Source of the DNA: Phycisphaerales bacterium
Lineage (GTDB): Bacteria > Planctomycetota > Phycisphaerae > UBA1845
Assembly (NCBI GenBank): GCA_020353195.1
Contig: CP070691.1
Coordinates: 3,564,551 to 3,620,069, forward strand
DNA length: 55,519 nt
Direction of reading: 5' to 3'
Positions 8,767-17,910 of the stretch are shown piece after piece. Below the pieces are notes generated by a model. It ran no database searches. It had not been told where the DNA came from and saw nothing but the letters and a program-made list of their open reading frames with translations. How positions within the stretch are numbered: the first letter of the stretch is position 1; every line of letters begins with the position of its first letter. Made by a program: the position numbers and the translations under genes.

Positions 8767-11562
8767 TCAGGAACCGGTGAACGCCCTCTGGAATCCGGCA
8801 AAATCCCCCAGGTCCACGTCGCCGTCACTATCGAAATCGAGCATTCCGCAATCGGCTCCCGAGCCCGTCCCCGGTCCCAGGCAGCAGGCGGCGAAGCTCA
8901 CGAAATCGTCCGCGTCGATGTCGCCGTCATGGTCGGCGTCGCCGGGGGCATCGCAGGCGTCGCCCCACTCGTCGCCGTCCGAATTCTCCTGCCCGGGGTT
9001 GTAGACCGTCGGGCAGTTGTCGGAGCCGTCAATGACAGTGTCGTCGTCGCTGTCAGGATCGTTCGGGTCGAGGCCCATCTGCTCCTCGTCCCAGTATGAC
9101 AACCCGTCGTTGTCGCGGTCGGTAAGGACCCGCATTGTGGGATCACCGTAGATGTTGAACCGCATGGCGTCGAAGTAGTATGCATCCCACCCGTACCAGT
9201 TGTTGTTCTCCATCGTCTCCCGGGTCTCCCCGAGGATGTCGCCGAACGGCTTGTTCTCGTTAATCAGCTTGGGAAGGAAAATTCGGTAACCCCAGTCGCC
9301 CCAGCCGTAAGAGATTCGCGTGGCCCCCACGGACGCGATCCCGCCCTCCTTGAGAAGCTGATAGCAGAGGTTATTGGAGGTCTCGGGGGTGGCGTTGCTG
9401 CAGGCCTTCTGAAAGACGAAGGACGGCTTGCCGTTGTCCAGCTGCCACGTGTCGTACGAAGTGATGATGTCCGAAGCCGACGTCGAAGACCCGTGAGTGT
9501 TGTAGTAGACGATGCCGTAGCCGTTCTGCCACTCAGAAATCACGTACGGCGCAATCGACTTGTTCTCCTGCGTGTACGCGAGAAACTCGTTGATCTGGAC
9601 ATACGGTTGGGGCCCGTCGCCGGTGTAGGTCAGACGGACGTACTGCTTGCCCCCGACCGTGTTGACCGAACCGGGGGCTTCGTACACCAGCTGCCGATAA
9701 CCGCCTGCCGGCACGGCGTTGGCGGCCGCGTCCCACTCGGTGGCGACGGTGAACGCGTCACTGAAGCCGGGGTCACTGGCCATCTCGATGGTGAACTGCT
9801 GCGGGAGATTCGCAGCTGAATCGCTGCGGACGACGATCCTGTAGGGTGCGTAAGCCGCCCCCCAGTCCCCGGAGTTGGCGGTCTTGAACTGCAGGAACTC
9901 GTTCGGGAACAGAGTCCCCGTGCTCCAGTAGGTCGCATCGGAGCCGTCCGTCATCTGAGTGATCGTGTAGCTCGAGATGTCGCTGCTCGCGACGTTGAAC
10001 CCCGCTTTGAAGTAATGAACGCTGTCGTACCGCGTGAAGCACGTGTATCCCAGCGGCGAGGGGATCAGCTCCGGCGGCGGAGTCACGTTGTACGGCGGAT
10101 ACGTGTAATTGTGCTCGTAGATCCGGAAGTAGTAGAAGCCCTCCGGAACGAGCATGGTGTCTTTGATGTACTCGGCCATGGTGACGGGGCTGATGTTGCC
10201 CTCTCGACCGTACGCGTCGCTGGAATCAATCGGATTGGGCATGAAGCACTTGCGCTTCCAGGACTCGTCGGCGAAATCAGATTCGTAGACCATCATCTTC
10301 TGCAGAATCGAGTCCAGCCCGGTCAGGTCGGTCGAGTAGTTGGGGATGCGCGTGACGTACGCCTCCGGACCCGCGAAATCGACGCCCCCCGGACCACGAT
10401 CCCCGTTCCATTCGCCGAAAATACCGTCGCCATCCTTGTCCCACAGGCCCGTCAGGTCGGTGTAGAAGCTGTCGGTCGGGGCGTAGTACGGGTTGATCCC
10501 GTAGTCGGGATAGCAGAACTTCATCGGCACGTCCCCGACACTGTCGGAACCGCTGAAGACGTCGTCCGGGTCGGGGTTGCCGATGAACAGAACGTACTCG
10601 ATGCCGTATTCGAGGTACTTGTCCTTCAAGAACGCCTTGATCCGGTCGGCCCGCTCGTCCGTCGTCTCGAATAGCTCGGGACGCAAGGCCATCGTGTACT
10701 CCGCTTCGATGTCCTCCACCGTCTTGACGAGAATCGAGAACCCCTGCGCGGTTTTGTGGGCGACGTAGTCGCCGAGCTTCGTTGAATTCCCGACAATGTA
10801 GTTCGTCGTCACGATGACGTAGTCGTACGTCACGTCGCGCAGACCGTCCCGCGTCGCCGGCCCGGTCGCTTCGTACTCCGGCGCCAAAGCGTCGTAGTTG
10901 ATGAAGGTGGCCCGCGGCGCCCGCCCATCCGCCCGGTCGGCAGCAACGGTGCGCACGTCCGGACGAAAGCGGTAAGACAGACGGATCGTGGCGGAGGTGA
11001 CCACCCGTATCGTCCCGGACACCGGATTGTACTGAACGGGGCAGAACAGAACGCGGGCAAACTTCCAGTTTCGCTGCTGAGCGTACGGGAGCAGAACGAC
11101 CTCCCGGCCGGGAAACTCGGCGTCAGCCGCGTAAACACGCTCATTGCGACCGTCGACGATCCGCTTGCCCGGACCCCACGCAACGCGGCGGCGAGCCACG
11201 CCGTCTTCGACCACGGTAACCACACCGGGCGGGGCGGGTTCCACACGGTAAGTGCCGGGCAGGGTTCGCTCCGTGGTGCGCACGACCTCCAGGCTCAGTG
11301 ACGACCAGTCCACGCCAGGATGCACGAGGATGTTCACGCCCTTCTGGGGAAGGGCGGGATCACCGGGAGACCGGCTTGAGAAGAACCCCTCCATGCCGAC
11401 ACGGTGCCCGCCGCCGGGCAATTCCGTGATCACAGGCGCCGGGGCGGTCAGCACGACCGCCTCCCCGCGCCGTCCGTTTTCGGGCATGTCCCCGTGAACC
11501 ACGCAGGCAAGCACGAAAACGACAAGGCTGACAGCGCCGACTGCAGCAGAAGTCCGGTCCAT
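8767..11562 (-). CDS. Secreted C25 (gingipain-like) cysteine peptidase with dockerin domain
   Basis: A 931-residue protein starting MDRTSAAVGAVSLVVFVLAC, a signal peptide. Residues 35-235 look like the C25 propeptide (beta-rich, ending in YRFRPDVR). The peptidase domain runs from about 247 (DYVIVTTNYIVGNSTKLGDY) to 815 (FNIYGDPTMRVL). The catalytic dyad is probably His690 in YNTHGSS and Cys721 in FQKACSNAT. Residues 520-665, between the two halves, look like an inserted discoidin/galactose-binding-like domain (QMTDGSDATYWSTG ... YRIVVRSDSA). TSP3-like loops (813-875) and a dockerin-like domain (875-930) end the protein. The open frame extends upstream to 11727, but only the ATG at 11562 gives a signal peptide at the N terminus; CGGAG lies before it. 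First gene of the minus-strand hydrolase run. C25 enzymes typically cleave after basic residues; specificity here is unknown. Confidence 0.84.
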   Translation of the reverse strand: MDRTSAAVGAVSLVVFVLACVVHGDMPENGRRGEAVVLTAPAPVITELPGGGHRVGMEGFFSSRSPGDPALPQKGVNILVHPGVDWSSLSLEVVRTTERTLPGTYRVEPAPPGVVTVVEDGVARRRVAWGPGKRIVDGRNERVYAADAEFPGREVVLLPYAQQRNWKFARVLFCPVQYNPVSGTIRVVTSATIRLSYRFRPDVRTVAADRADGRAPRATFINYDALAPEYEATGPATRDGLRDVTYDYVIVTTNYIVGNSTKLGDYVAHKTAQGFSILVKTVEDIEAEYTMALRPELFETTDERADRIKAFLKDKYLEYGIEYVLFIGNPDPDDVFSGSDSVGDVPMKFCYPDYGINPYYAPTDSFYTDLTGLWDKDGDGIFGEWNGDRGPGGVDFAGPEAYVTRIPNYSTDLTGLDSILQKMMVYESDFADESWKRKCFMPNPIDSSDAYGREGNISPVTMAEYIKDTMLVPEGFYYFRIYEHNYTYPPYNVTPPPELIPSPLGYTCFTRYDSVHYFKAGFNVASSDISSYTITQMTDGSDATYWSTGTLFPNEFLQFKTANSGDWGAAYAPYRIVVRSDSAANLPQQFTIEMASDPGFSDAFTVATEWDAAANAVPAGGYRQLVYEAPGSVNTVGGKQYVRLTYTGDGPQPYVQINEFLAYTQENKSIAPYVISEWQNGYGIVYYNTHGSSTSASDIITSYDTWQLDNGKPSFVFQKACSNATPETSNNLCYQLLKEGGIASVGATRISYGWGDWGYRIFLPKLINENKPFGDILGETRETMENNNWYGWDAYYFDAMRFNIYGDPTMRVLTDRDNDGLSYWDEEQMGLDPNDPDSDDDTVIDGSDNCPTVYNPGQENSDGDEWGDACDAPGDADHDGDIDADDFVSFAACCLGPGTGSGADCGMLDFDSDGDVDLGDFAGFQRAFTGS

Positions 11563-12068
11563 CCGCTCATTCTCCGAGTTGGTGTCCGTCGACTCGTCCG
11601 TGGCTGATCGTTGTGTTGACTGCGAGACTGCCATGCCGGCCGGCAGGGATCCCCAGCGCTCGCAACCACGGTGCGGACTTGCCTGCCGTCGACCCCTCCA
11701 CGACTCGCCCGCACTCATCGGAAGCACCTACTATAATAAGGATACCCACTTACATCGGAAAGGCCAAATCCGTCCGATCGCACACGCTCGTGAGGCGCCG
11801 CGAGGCCCCGCTCCAGTGACAATGTCCATATGAACGCACCACTTGAAGATCGCCGACGGAGCTGCCTCCGCAACCATCGCGGCACGAACGCCCGTTGCCG
11901 CGCGGTACGGTGTTGGACCCGCTCATCCCTGGCTGTGATTGAAACGCCTGGAGGCAGAATGGGGCAGGCACGCCAGATGGGCAAGAATGTCCTTGAGTAT
12001 ACTGTGGGATACAGCCAAGCGTTACAATACACGAGGGTATCGCTGGGAGTATCGGAAGGAAGCAAACC
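11563..12068. other. Divergent intergenic region of the extracellular-protein cluster
   Basis: This 506-bp region lies between the start of the C25 peptidase gene (minus) and the start of the beta-helix gene (plus), so it must hold both promoters unless they are outside. AT-rich hexamers occur at 11732-11737 (TATAAT, plus strand; the overlapping 11733-11738 reads TATTAT on the minus strand), 11998-12003 (TATACT) and 12023-12028 (TACAAT). None has a convincing -35 at 16-18 bases. No convincing gene is seen inside. Confidence 0.5.
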
Positions 12069-15000
12069 ATGGGCTACAGGGAGCTCTTGTCAGGCACCGT
12101 CGGGCGTTTGGCAGCCTGCGGGTTGGCCGTGACGGCCTTGGTGCCCGGCGGGTTGGCTGACACCATCCCCACCGACGGGATGGTGATCACGTCCGACACG
12201 ACGTTTGCGCCCGGCACGTATTACCTGCCCAGCGGCATCACGATCGGCTCGTCGGGGATCACGGTTCAAGGCAACAACACGACGCTCGTCGGCGCCGACA
12301 GCGGGAACGGTCTGTACGCCAGCGGCCGGGGCAATGTGACGGTGCAGAACCTCACGATCGAAAGCTACTTCCACGGGATGCACTTCTACGACTGCGATGA
12401 CCTGAACGTCAACCACTGCAACGTCTGGGACACGCCGGAGCTGCCCGAAGGCACGATCTTTCTCGATATCTTCGACGGGCCCAGCGGCGTCTACGCCCAC
12501 GCCATGTGGTTTCGCCGATGCGACCGTGCGACGATCGCCGACAACGACGTCAGCGGTCAGCAGAACGGCATCAGCCTGTTCGATTGCGACGACGCGCTGG
12601 TAGAGAACAACTACGCGTCGTACAACAGCGGGTGGGGCATCTACTTCTACGACACGGATAACTCAACCGTCCAGAACAACACCGCCGACTACTGCACGCG
12701 AGACTACTATGGCTGGAGCGGCGCGGACGCGGCGTCATTCCTGATCGTCTATCAGTCCGACAACAACAACGTGCTGAACAACAGCTTCGTCGGCGGGGGG
12801 GACGGCGTGTTTCTGGCCGGGGCGACGCACAGCCTTCAGAAGCGGCCGTGCAACTTCAACTACTTCGCCGGCAACGACTGCTCGGACAGCCCGAACAACG
12901 GGTTCGAGGGCACGTTCAGCCGGGGCAACGTGTTCGAGAACAACATATCCGACCGCTGCAACTATGGATACTGGCTGGGATACTCGTATGAGAACGAAGT
13001 CCGGAACAATCAGGCCAACAGCTGTTCGACGGCGGGCGTCGCCATCGAGCACGGGCGAAACAACATCATCGAGGGCAACACGCTCTCGGGCAACGGGCGC
13101 GGGATCTATCTGTGGACGGACGACGACGCAAGCCTGGTAGCCGTCTATCCGGAGGCGAAGGATTCGTACGGTTACACGATTCACGATAACACGATCACGA
13201 ACAATGCGTACGGCCTGCTGTGTGAAGCGCACGATGCGAACCGGTTCAGCTACGACTACACCGTCACCGACAACGGGTTCTCGGGCAATGATTACGCCAT
13301 CCGATTCCTGCGGAGCGAGTCCAGCGATATCAGCGGCAACATCGTGCAGAACAGCACCGTCCGGGGGCTTCACCTGGATTCCAGCCCCAACAACCTCATT
13401 TACAACAACCGATTCGAGAACACCGACAACGCCTGGGACAACGACATCAACACGTGGAACATCGCCAAGACGCCGGGCATCAACGTCGTGGGCGGCCCCT
13501 ACCTCGGCGGGAACTACTGGTCCGACTACACCGGTGTCGATACCGACGGGGACGGCATCGGCAACACGGAACTGCCCTACACGGCGGGCGGCAACATCGG
13601 CAGCGGGGGTGACGACCTTCCGCTGACCATCGGTGTCGACACCGATGGAGACGGGTTGGCGGATGAATGGGAGATGCTCTACTTCGGTAATCTCGCTCAG
13701 GGCGCCAACGACGACCCGGACACCGACAGCCTGACCAACATGGGCGAATACGTGAATCACAGCGACCCCACCGATCCCGACACCGACGATGACGGACTGA
13801 CCGACGGCGCTGAGGTCAACGTGCACGGCACCGAGCCCGACAACCCGGACACCGACGGTGACGGCCTGCCCGACGGGCAGGAGATCGCCATGGGCACCGA
13901 CCCGCTGGACCCGGATCACGATGACGACGGCATGCCCGACGGGTGGGAGGTGGACTACGGCCTGGATCCGCTGATCAACGACGCCGGTGGCGATCCCGAC
14001 GGCGATGGACTGACGAATGTCGAGGAGTTCACCAACGGCACCAGCCCCATCAACGAGGATACGGACTCGGACGGCGTCAGCGACGGGGACGAAGTGGCCG
14101 CCAGATCGAACCCGACCGATCCGTACAGCTTTCCGCTGAGCTGGCTCAACCTGACCTCCGACCCCTGCCACTTCCCGTATGTCGACGTAGTGACACCGCC
14201 GTCGCCGGACTATTGGCCGCGGGCCAACCTGAGCGTCGCCGCCGCCAACGGCAAGATCTACTCCGCCGGTGGATACGGTTCGGCGGACTATACGGACTCG
14301 GACGGCTCCACGTACTACGCCAACCGCCAATCGGGTTTCAGCATCTACGACATCGCGACCGGCACGTGGTCGTCCGCCCGGTGGGACGGCACGGGGCCGA
14401 CGGGGTACAACAACGGCAACGGAACGGCCGGGCCGGTCGAATCCCAGGGCACCTACACGGGCAACAACCAGTGCTTCACCTATGATCGCGATTCAGACGG
14501 TACGGATGAGCTGTTCGTGCTGGCCGGCTACCCGATCTGGGACGGCGTTTTCGCCATCTATGATCCGGACACCGATAGTTGGTCAAACTCGGCGACGCGG
14601 TCGTTCGGTGGGTACATGGCCGCTTATCACGCAACGGCGCTAGAGTGGAGCGGCACGGCCTATGTGTATGGCGGACACTTCAACGGGCCCGACGGGAACG
14701 GGTTCTTCACGTATGACATCGCGGGCGACTCGTGGGCCCAGCTGTCCGACGGCCCGATGCGTCTGAAGCAGCATTGTGGCGAGATCGTGGGCGACACGAT
14801 GTACCTGATCAGCGGCCAACAGAACGCCGTGGACTACGGCACCGCCGTGCTCACGTACGGCCTGGTCAGCGGCGCGTGGGATACGAGCTCCGCCGCCCCG
14901 ACCCCGGTGGGGGTGAATCGAGCGGCCTCGATCGTGCATAACGGCAGGATCTACGTGACCGGCGGCATAGACGCCTCGGGGCAGAGCACCGAGACGATCC

Positions 15001-15704
15001 AGGTGTACGACCCCGGCGCCAACACCTGGAGCACGACGTTCCCGCTGCCCGAAGCGAGAAGCCGCCATGGAGCCGCCGTCGTGGGTGACATCCTGTATGT
15101 TGTGGGCGGGTACGGTCCCAAGCCCGGCGGCGGCGAGGAGAACAAGAGCGAGCTGTGGTCGGTCGACCTGACCACCGTCGATCGACCCCGGGCCCGCGTC
15201 GATACGCCGGCGAGCCCGCAATCCAACATGGTCCAGATCGAGTATCGGCTGTACGACGTTAACGGCAGTATGTGCTCGATCAGCGTCGAGTACTCGGACA
15301 ACGGCGGAGGATCGTGGTGCCCGGCAACCATGGGGCCGGGCGGTGACGGCACCGAATCACTGACGTCGGCGGTTACGGGCCGGTCCCACACGTTCGTCTG
15401 GGATTCGGTCGCCGACATCGGGTACGGCCCGCCGTCGGATGTCCGCGTACGGATTACCCCGTTCGACTCCGCCGCCGGTTCCCACGAAGCCACCGGCGAT
15501 TTCGAGATTGACAACCCGCACGGTGATTTCGACGGCGACGGCGATTTCGACCTGTTCGATTTCGCCGGGTTCCAGCGGTGTTTCAGCGGTTCCGGCGGCG
15601 GCGTGAGCCCCGGCTGCGACGTTGCCGACTTCGAACCCGACGGGGACGTCGACCTCGACGATTACCACCTCCTTGAGTCCGCGCTGAGCGGTCCGATGCC
15701 GTAG
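12069..15704 (+). CDS. Secreted NosD-like beta-helix, TSP3, kelch and dockerin protein
   Basis: A 1211-residue modular extracellular protein. Residues 1-31 form a signal peptide (AVTALVPGGLADT). Residues 32-510 are a right-handed parallel beta-helix of Asn-rich coils (repeated VxNN, VENNYASYN, VQNNTADYC), ending in the NosD-family motif GNYWSDYTGVDTDGDGIGN. Residues 520-690 are TSP3-like calcium repeats. Residues 715-1040 contain about five kelch blades (GKIYSAGGYG, AYVYGGHF, DTMYLISGQQ, GRIYVTGGID, DILYVVGGYG). A beta-sandwich (1040-1150) is followed by a dockerin-like domain (1155-1211; DGDGDFDLFDFAGFQ). Beta-helices of this type bind or cleave polysaccharides, but I see no defined active site. 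GGAAGG lies about nine bases before the ATG. It is divergent from the three dockerin-tagged hydrolases and shares their C-terminal tag. Confidence 0.83.
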   Translation: MGYRELLSGTVGRLAACGLAVTALVPGGLADTIPTDGMVITSDTTFAPGTYYLPSGITIGSSGITVQGNNTTLVGADSGNGLYASGRGNVTVQNLTIESYFHGMHFYDCDDLNVNHCNVWDTPELPEGTIFLDIFDGPSGVYAHAMWFRRCDRATIADNDVSGQQNGISLFDCDDALVENNYASYNSGWGIYFYDTDNSTVQNNTADYCTRDYYGWSGADAASFLIVYQSDNNNVLNNSFVGGGDGVFLAGATHSLQKRPCNFNYFAGNDCSDSPNNGFEGTFSRGNVFENNISDRCNYGYWLGYSYENEVRNNQANSCSTAGVAIEHGRNNIIEGNTLSGNGRGIYLWTDDDASLVAVYPEAKDSYGYTIHDNTITNNAYGLLCEAHDANRFSYDYTVTDNGFSGNDYAIRFLRSESSDISGNIVQNSTVRGLHLDSSPNNLIYNNRFENTDNAWDNDINTWNIAKTPGINVVGGPYLGGNYWSDYTGVDTDGDGIGNTELPYTAGGNIGSGGDDLPLTIGVDTDGDGLADEWEMLYFGNLAQGANDDPDTDSLTNMGEYVNHSDPTDPDTDDDGLTDGAEVNVHGTEPDNPDTDGDGLPDGQEIAMGTDPLDPDHDDDGMPDGWEVDYGLDPLINDAGGDPDGDGLTNVEEFTNGTSPINEDTDSDGVSDGDEVAARSNPTDPYSFPLSWLNLTSDPCHFPYVDVVTPPSPDYWPRANLSVAAANGKIYSAGGYGSADYTDSDGSTYYANRQSGFSIYDIATGTWSSARWDGTGPTGYNNGNGTAGPVESQGTYTGNNQCFTYDRDSDGTDELFVLAGYPIWDGVFAIYDPDTDSWSNSATRSFGGYMAAYHATALEWSGTAYVYGGHFNGPDGNGFFTYDIAGDSWAQLSDGPMRLKQHCGEIVGDTMYLISGQQNAVDYGTAVLTYGLVSGAWDTSSAAPTPVGVNRAASIVHNGRIYVTGGIDASGQSTETIQVYDPGANTWSTTFPLPEARSRHGAAVVGDILYVVGGYGPKPGGGEENKSELWSVDLTTVDRPRARVDTPASPQSNMVQIEYRLYDVNGSMCSISVEYSDNGGGSWCPATMGPGGDGTESLTSAVTGRSHTFVWDSVADIGYGPPSDVRVRITPFDSAAGSHEATGDFEIDNPHGDFDGDGDFDLFDFAGFQRCFSGSGGGVSPGCDVADFEPDGDVDLDDYHLLESALSGPMP
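13779..13974 (+). repeat. TSP3-encoding segment near-identical to 6769-6966 (inverted copy)
   Basis: Partner of the minus-strand segment in the zincin gene. Both encode NVHGTEPDNPDTDGDGLPDG and DPLDPDHDDDGMPDGWEVD with nearly the same codons. Flanking TSP3 units are more divergent, so the identity is local. Confidence 0.7.
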
Positions 15705-15784
15705 ACCGTCAGACGGGCTTGCCTGTCCGTCCGCGCAAACGGATCGTCCATCGACTGCGTGGAGCTGCGCTGTCTCTTCCTCGA

Positions 15785-15813
15785 TTGACATCCACCGGCA
15801 AACCCTTTCAACT
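15785..15813 (+). promoter_or_regulatory. Candidate promoter of the antiporter gene
   Basis: A perfect TTGACA at 15785-15790 is followed after 17 bases by TCAACT, a poor -10 (3 of 6). It lies about 30 bp before the GTG start. Weak prediction. Confidence 0.3.
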
Positions 15814-15842
15814 CTGCGCGTTCCGTCGGGTCCGGTGGTGGA

Positions 15843-17693
15843 GTGCACGAGGCTATGACGTCGGCAGTGCTGCCATCTGTGCTGGCCTCCATCCCTGGCA
15901 CGGGCCTTGTCTTCGGCCTGCTGCTCGGGGCCGCGATCGTCGCCGGATACCTTGCCCGCATGGTTCGCGTGCCTCGGGTGGTGGGATATCTGCTGGCCGG
16001 GGTGGCCATGAACTTCCTGCTGCGCTACGCGTTTGACGCCCCGAACGGCAGCGAAAACGCAAGCGCGCTGGCGGAAGCGGAGAAACCGCTCCAGGCCCTC
16101 AAGGACCTCGCGCTGGGGTTGATCCTGTTCTCCATCGGTTCGGTGTTCGAGGCCGCGCACCTGCGCTCCGTGGGGCGGCGGGTCCTGAGAATCTGCGTCA
16201 GCGAGTGCGGGTGGGTATTCGCGTTGGTCTTTGTGGGGACGCTGGCCGCTGCCGCCTGGACCGAGCGCGGAGAAGACTTCTCCGTGCTGGTCTGCCTCGC
16301 CCTGTTTCTGGGCCTCGCCGCCATCGCCACCGCTCCGGCGGCCACGTTGTTCGTGCTTCACGAATACGACGCTAAGGGGCCTATGACCGACACCATCCTG
16401 AGCCTGACCGCAGTCAACAACATCGCCTGCATCGTGCTGTTCCACGTCGCGTTTCAGGTCCTCGCGTCGGTGGGCCTGATCGACATCCGATATCAGGTAA
16501 GCGAGTACGTCTGGCTGGGGTTGCTGCTGACGACGGTCGGCAGCGCGTTGATCGGTGTGGTGTTGGGGTTCGCGGTCAGCGTGGCCCACGCTAAGCTGCC
16601 TTTGTCCGAGACGATTCTCATCTTCTTCGCCCTCTTCATCGTGCTGGGAGCAGGAGAGCGGTGGCTGCTGGGAGGGTTAGGCGTCTCCTACAACTTCCTG
16701 TTGACGGCGTTGTTTCTCGGCGCGGTGTTCAGCAACATCGCGATCGATTCGCAGAAGCTGTACTCCGCCATCGAGACAATGGGCACGCCGGTTTTCGTGG
16801 GCTTCTTTGCGCTGGCGGGGTACAGGATGCACCTTGAAGATATCCCGCAGCTCGGCGTGATCGGCGCGGTGTACATCGCCTGTCGAACGGTGGGAAAGGT
16901 GGCGGGCAGCATGTGGGGCCGGCGCTGGGCGGGCGAATTCGAGAGCTTACGTCCCTTCATCGGATTCGCCCTGCTCTGCCAGGCCGCCGTGGTGATCGGA
17001 TTGGCCGATTTCATCTCCACCCACTGGGCCGCCAGCCAGGCGAGCGGCTCCGCCATCCATCCGCTGGCCAGGAAGTTCGAGATCATCGTGCTGGGCTCGG
17101 TGGTTCTTTTCGAGTTGGGCGGGCCGCTGCTCGTGAAATGGACGGTGCGGCGGTCCGGGGAGGTCAAGGCCATCACCCTGCTCCGCCGCCCGAAGGCGTC
17201 GGCGGTGGAGGGGGAGTCCATGGTGCGGTTAACGCTGGGCTCCCTGCTTCGCACCGTAGGGCTCGCGCGGCGACCGAAGACCCGGGACTCGACAGCCCTG
17301 CAGGTCAAGCACATCATGCGGACGAACGTCAAGTTCATCCGGGCCGAGGCGACCCTGGACGAAGTGTTGCATTTCGTCGAGCGGTCGCGCTATAACCACT
17401 TCGCCGTGGTCGATGATGACGACGAACTGCTCGGGGTCATCCACTTCTCCGACATCCGCGACATGATTTACGATCCGGCCATGCGGGACCTGGTGACCGC
17501 GGTTGACCTGGCCGACGCCGCGACACCGGCCGTTCCCACCGATCTGCCTTTGACCAAGCTGCTACAGGTCTTCACGGATGCGAACCTCGGGTCGCTACCT
17601 GTGATCGAGAAGGGCGGGTCCCGCCGAACGGTGGGTATCGTCGAGCAGCGCGATCTCCTGCGGACCCTGCACCTGGCCAGTAAGGAAACGTAG
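15843..17693 (+). CDS. CPA2 family cation:proton antiporter with C-terminal CBS domains
   Basis: A 616-residue inner-membrane protein. Residues 15-430 hold about twelve membrane helices typical of the Na+/H+ or K+/H+ antiporter CPA2 fold (VVGYLLAGVAMNFLLRY, DLALGLILFSIGSVFE, FVGFFALAGYRMHLEDIP). Residues 485-612 form two CBS motifs (VKHIMRTNVKFIRAEATLDE ... YNHFAVVDDDDELLGVIHFSD and LPVIEKGG ... VGIVEQRDLLRTL). CBS pairs usually bind adenosine nucleotides and regulate transport. A TrkA-N (RCK) domain, common in KefB-like members, is absent. The start is either the GTG at 15843 or an ATG at 15855; neither has a strong ribosome binding site. The gene stands alone. Ion specificity cannot be read from sequence. 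Confidence 0.85.
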   Translation: MHEAMTSAVLPSVLASIPGTGLVFGLLLGAAIVAGYLARMVRVPRVVGYLLAGVAMNFLLRYAFDAPNGSENASALAEAEKPLQALKDLALGLILFSIGSVFEAAHLRSVGRRVLRICVSECGWVFALVFVGTLAAAAWTERGEDFSVLVCLALFLGLAAIATAPAATLFVLHEYDAKGPMTDTILSLTAVNNIACIVLFHVAFQVLASVGLIDIRYQVSEYVWLGLLLTTVGSALIGVVLGFAVSVAHAKLPLSETILIFFALFIVLGAGERWLLGGLGVSYNFLLTALFLGAVFSNIAIDSQKLYSAIETMGTPVFVGFFALAGYRMHLEDIPQLGVIGAVYIACRTVGKVAGSMWGRRWAGEFESLRPFIGFALLCQAAVVIGLADFISTHWAASQASGSAIHPLARKFEIIVLGSVVLFELGGPLLVKWTVRRSGEVKAITLLRRPKASAVEGESMVRLTLGSLLRTVGLARRPKTRDSTALQVKHIMRTNVKFIRAEATLDEVLHFVERSRYNHFAVVDDDDELLGVIHFSDIRDMIYDPAMRDLVTAVDLADAATPAVPTDLPLTKLLQVFTDANLGSLPVIEKGGSRRTVGIVEQRDLLRTLHLASKET

Positions 17694-17798
17694 TCCGGCG
17701 GCCCGGGCGAACACCAGCGCGAAGCCGGGCGGGTTCCGGCGCATCAGCCGTTTCGATTGCTACCGAGCCGTTGCCCGACTGGCGTTGGCCGCCCGGTG

Positions 17799-17807
17799 TG
17801 CTACACT
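17799..17807 (+). promoter_or_regulatory. Candidate extended -10 promoter of the LolA-like gene
   Basis: TGCTACACT fits TGnTATAAT with two mismatches in the hexamer and lies 103 bp before the ATG at 17911. No -35 at the right distance. Tentative. Confidence 0.3.
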
Positions 17808-17910
17808 ACGTCCGCGGTTCGACGGCTGGTTCCACCGCACCCACGGGGCTTGAACGCGAGGATCCGGGCGGACGATCCGGACCACGACCATGTGACTGGA
17901 GGTGAGGCCA

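Noticed and set aside
12735..14330. 531-codon open frame on the minus strand inside the beta-helix gene
   Set aside because: It is antisense to a gene with clear signal peptide, beta-helix, TSP3, kelch and dockerin content. Its product is a low-information Val/Gly/Arg-rich sequence typical of high-GC shadow frames.
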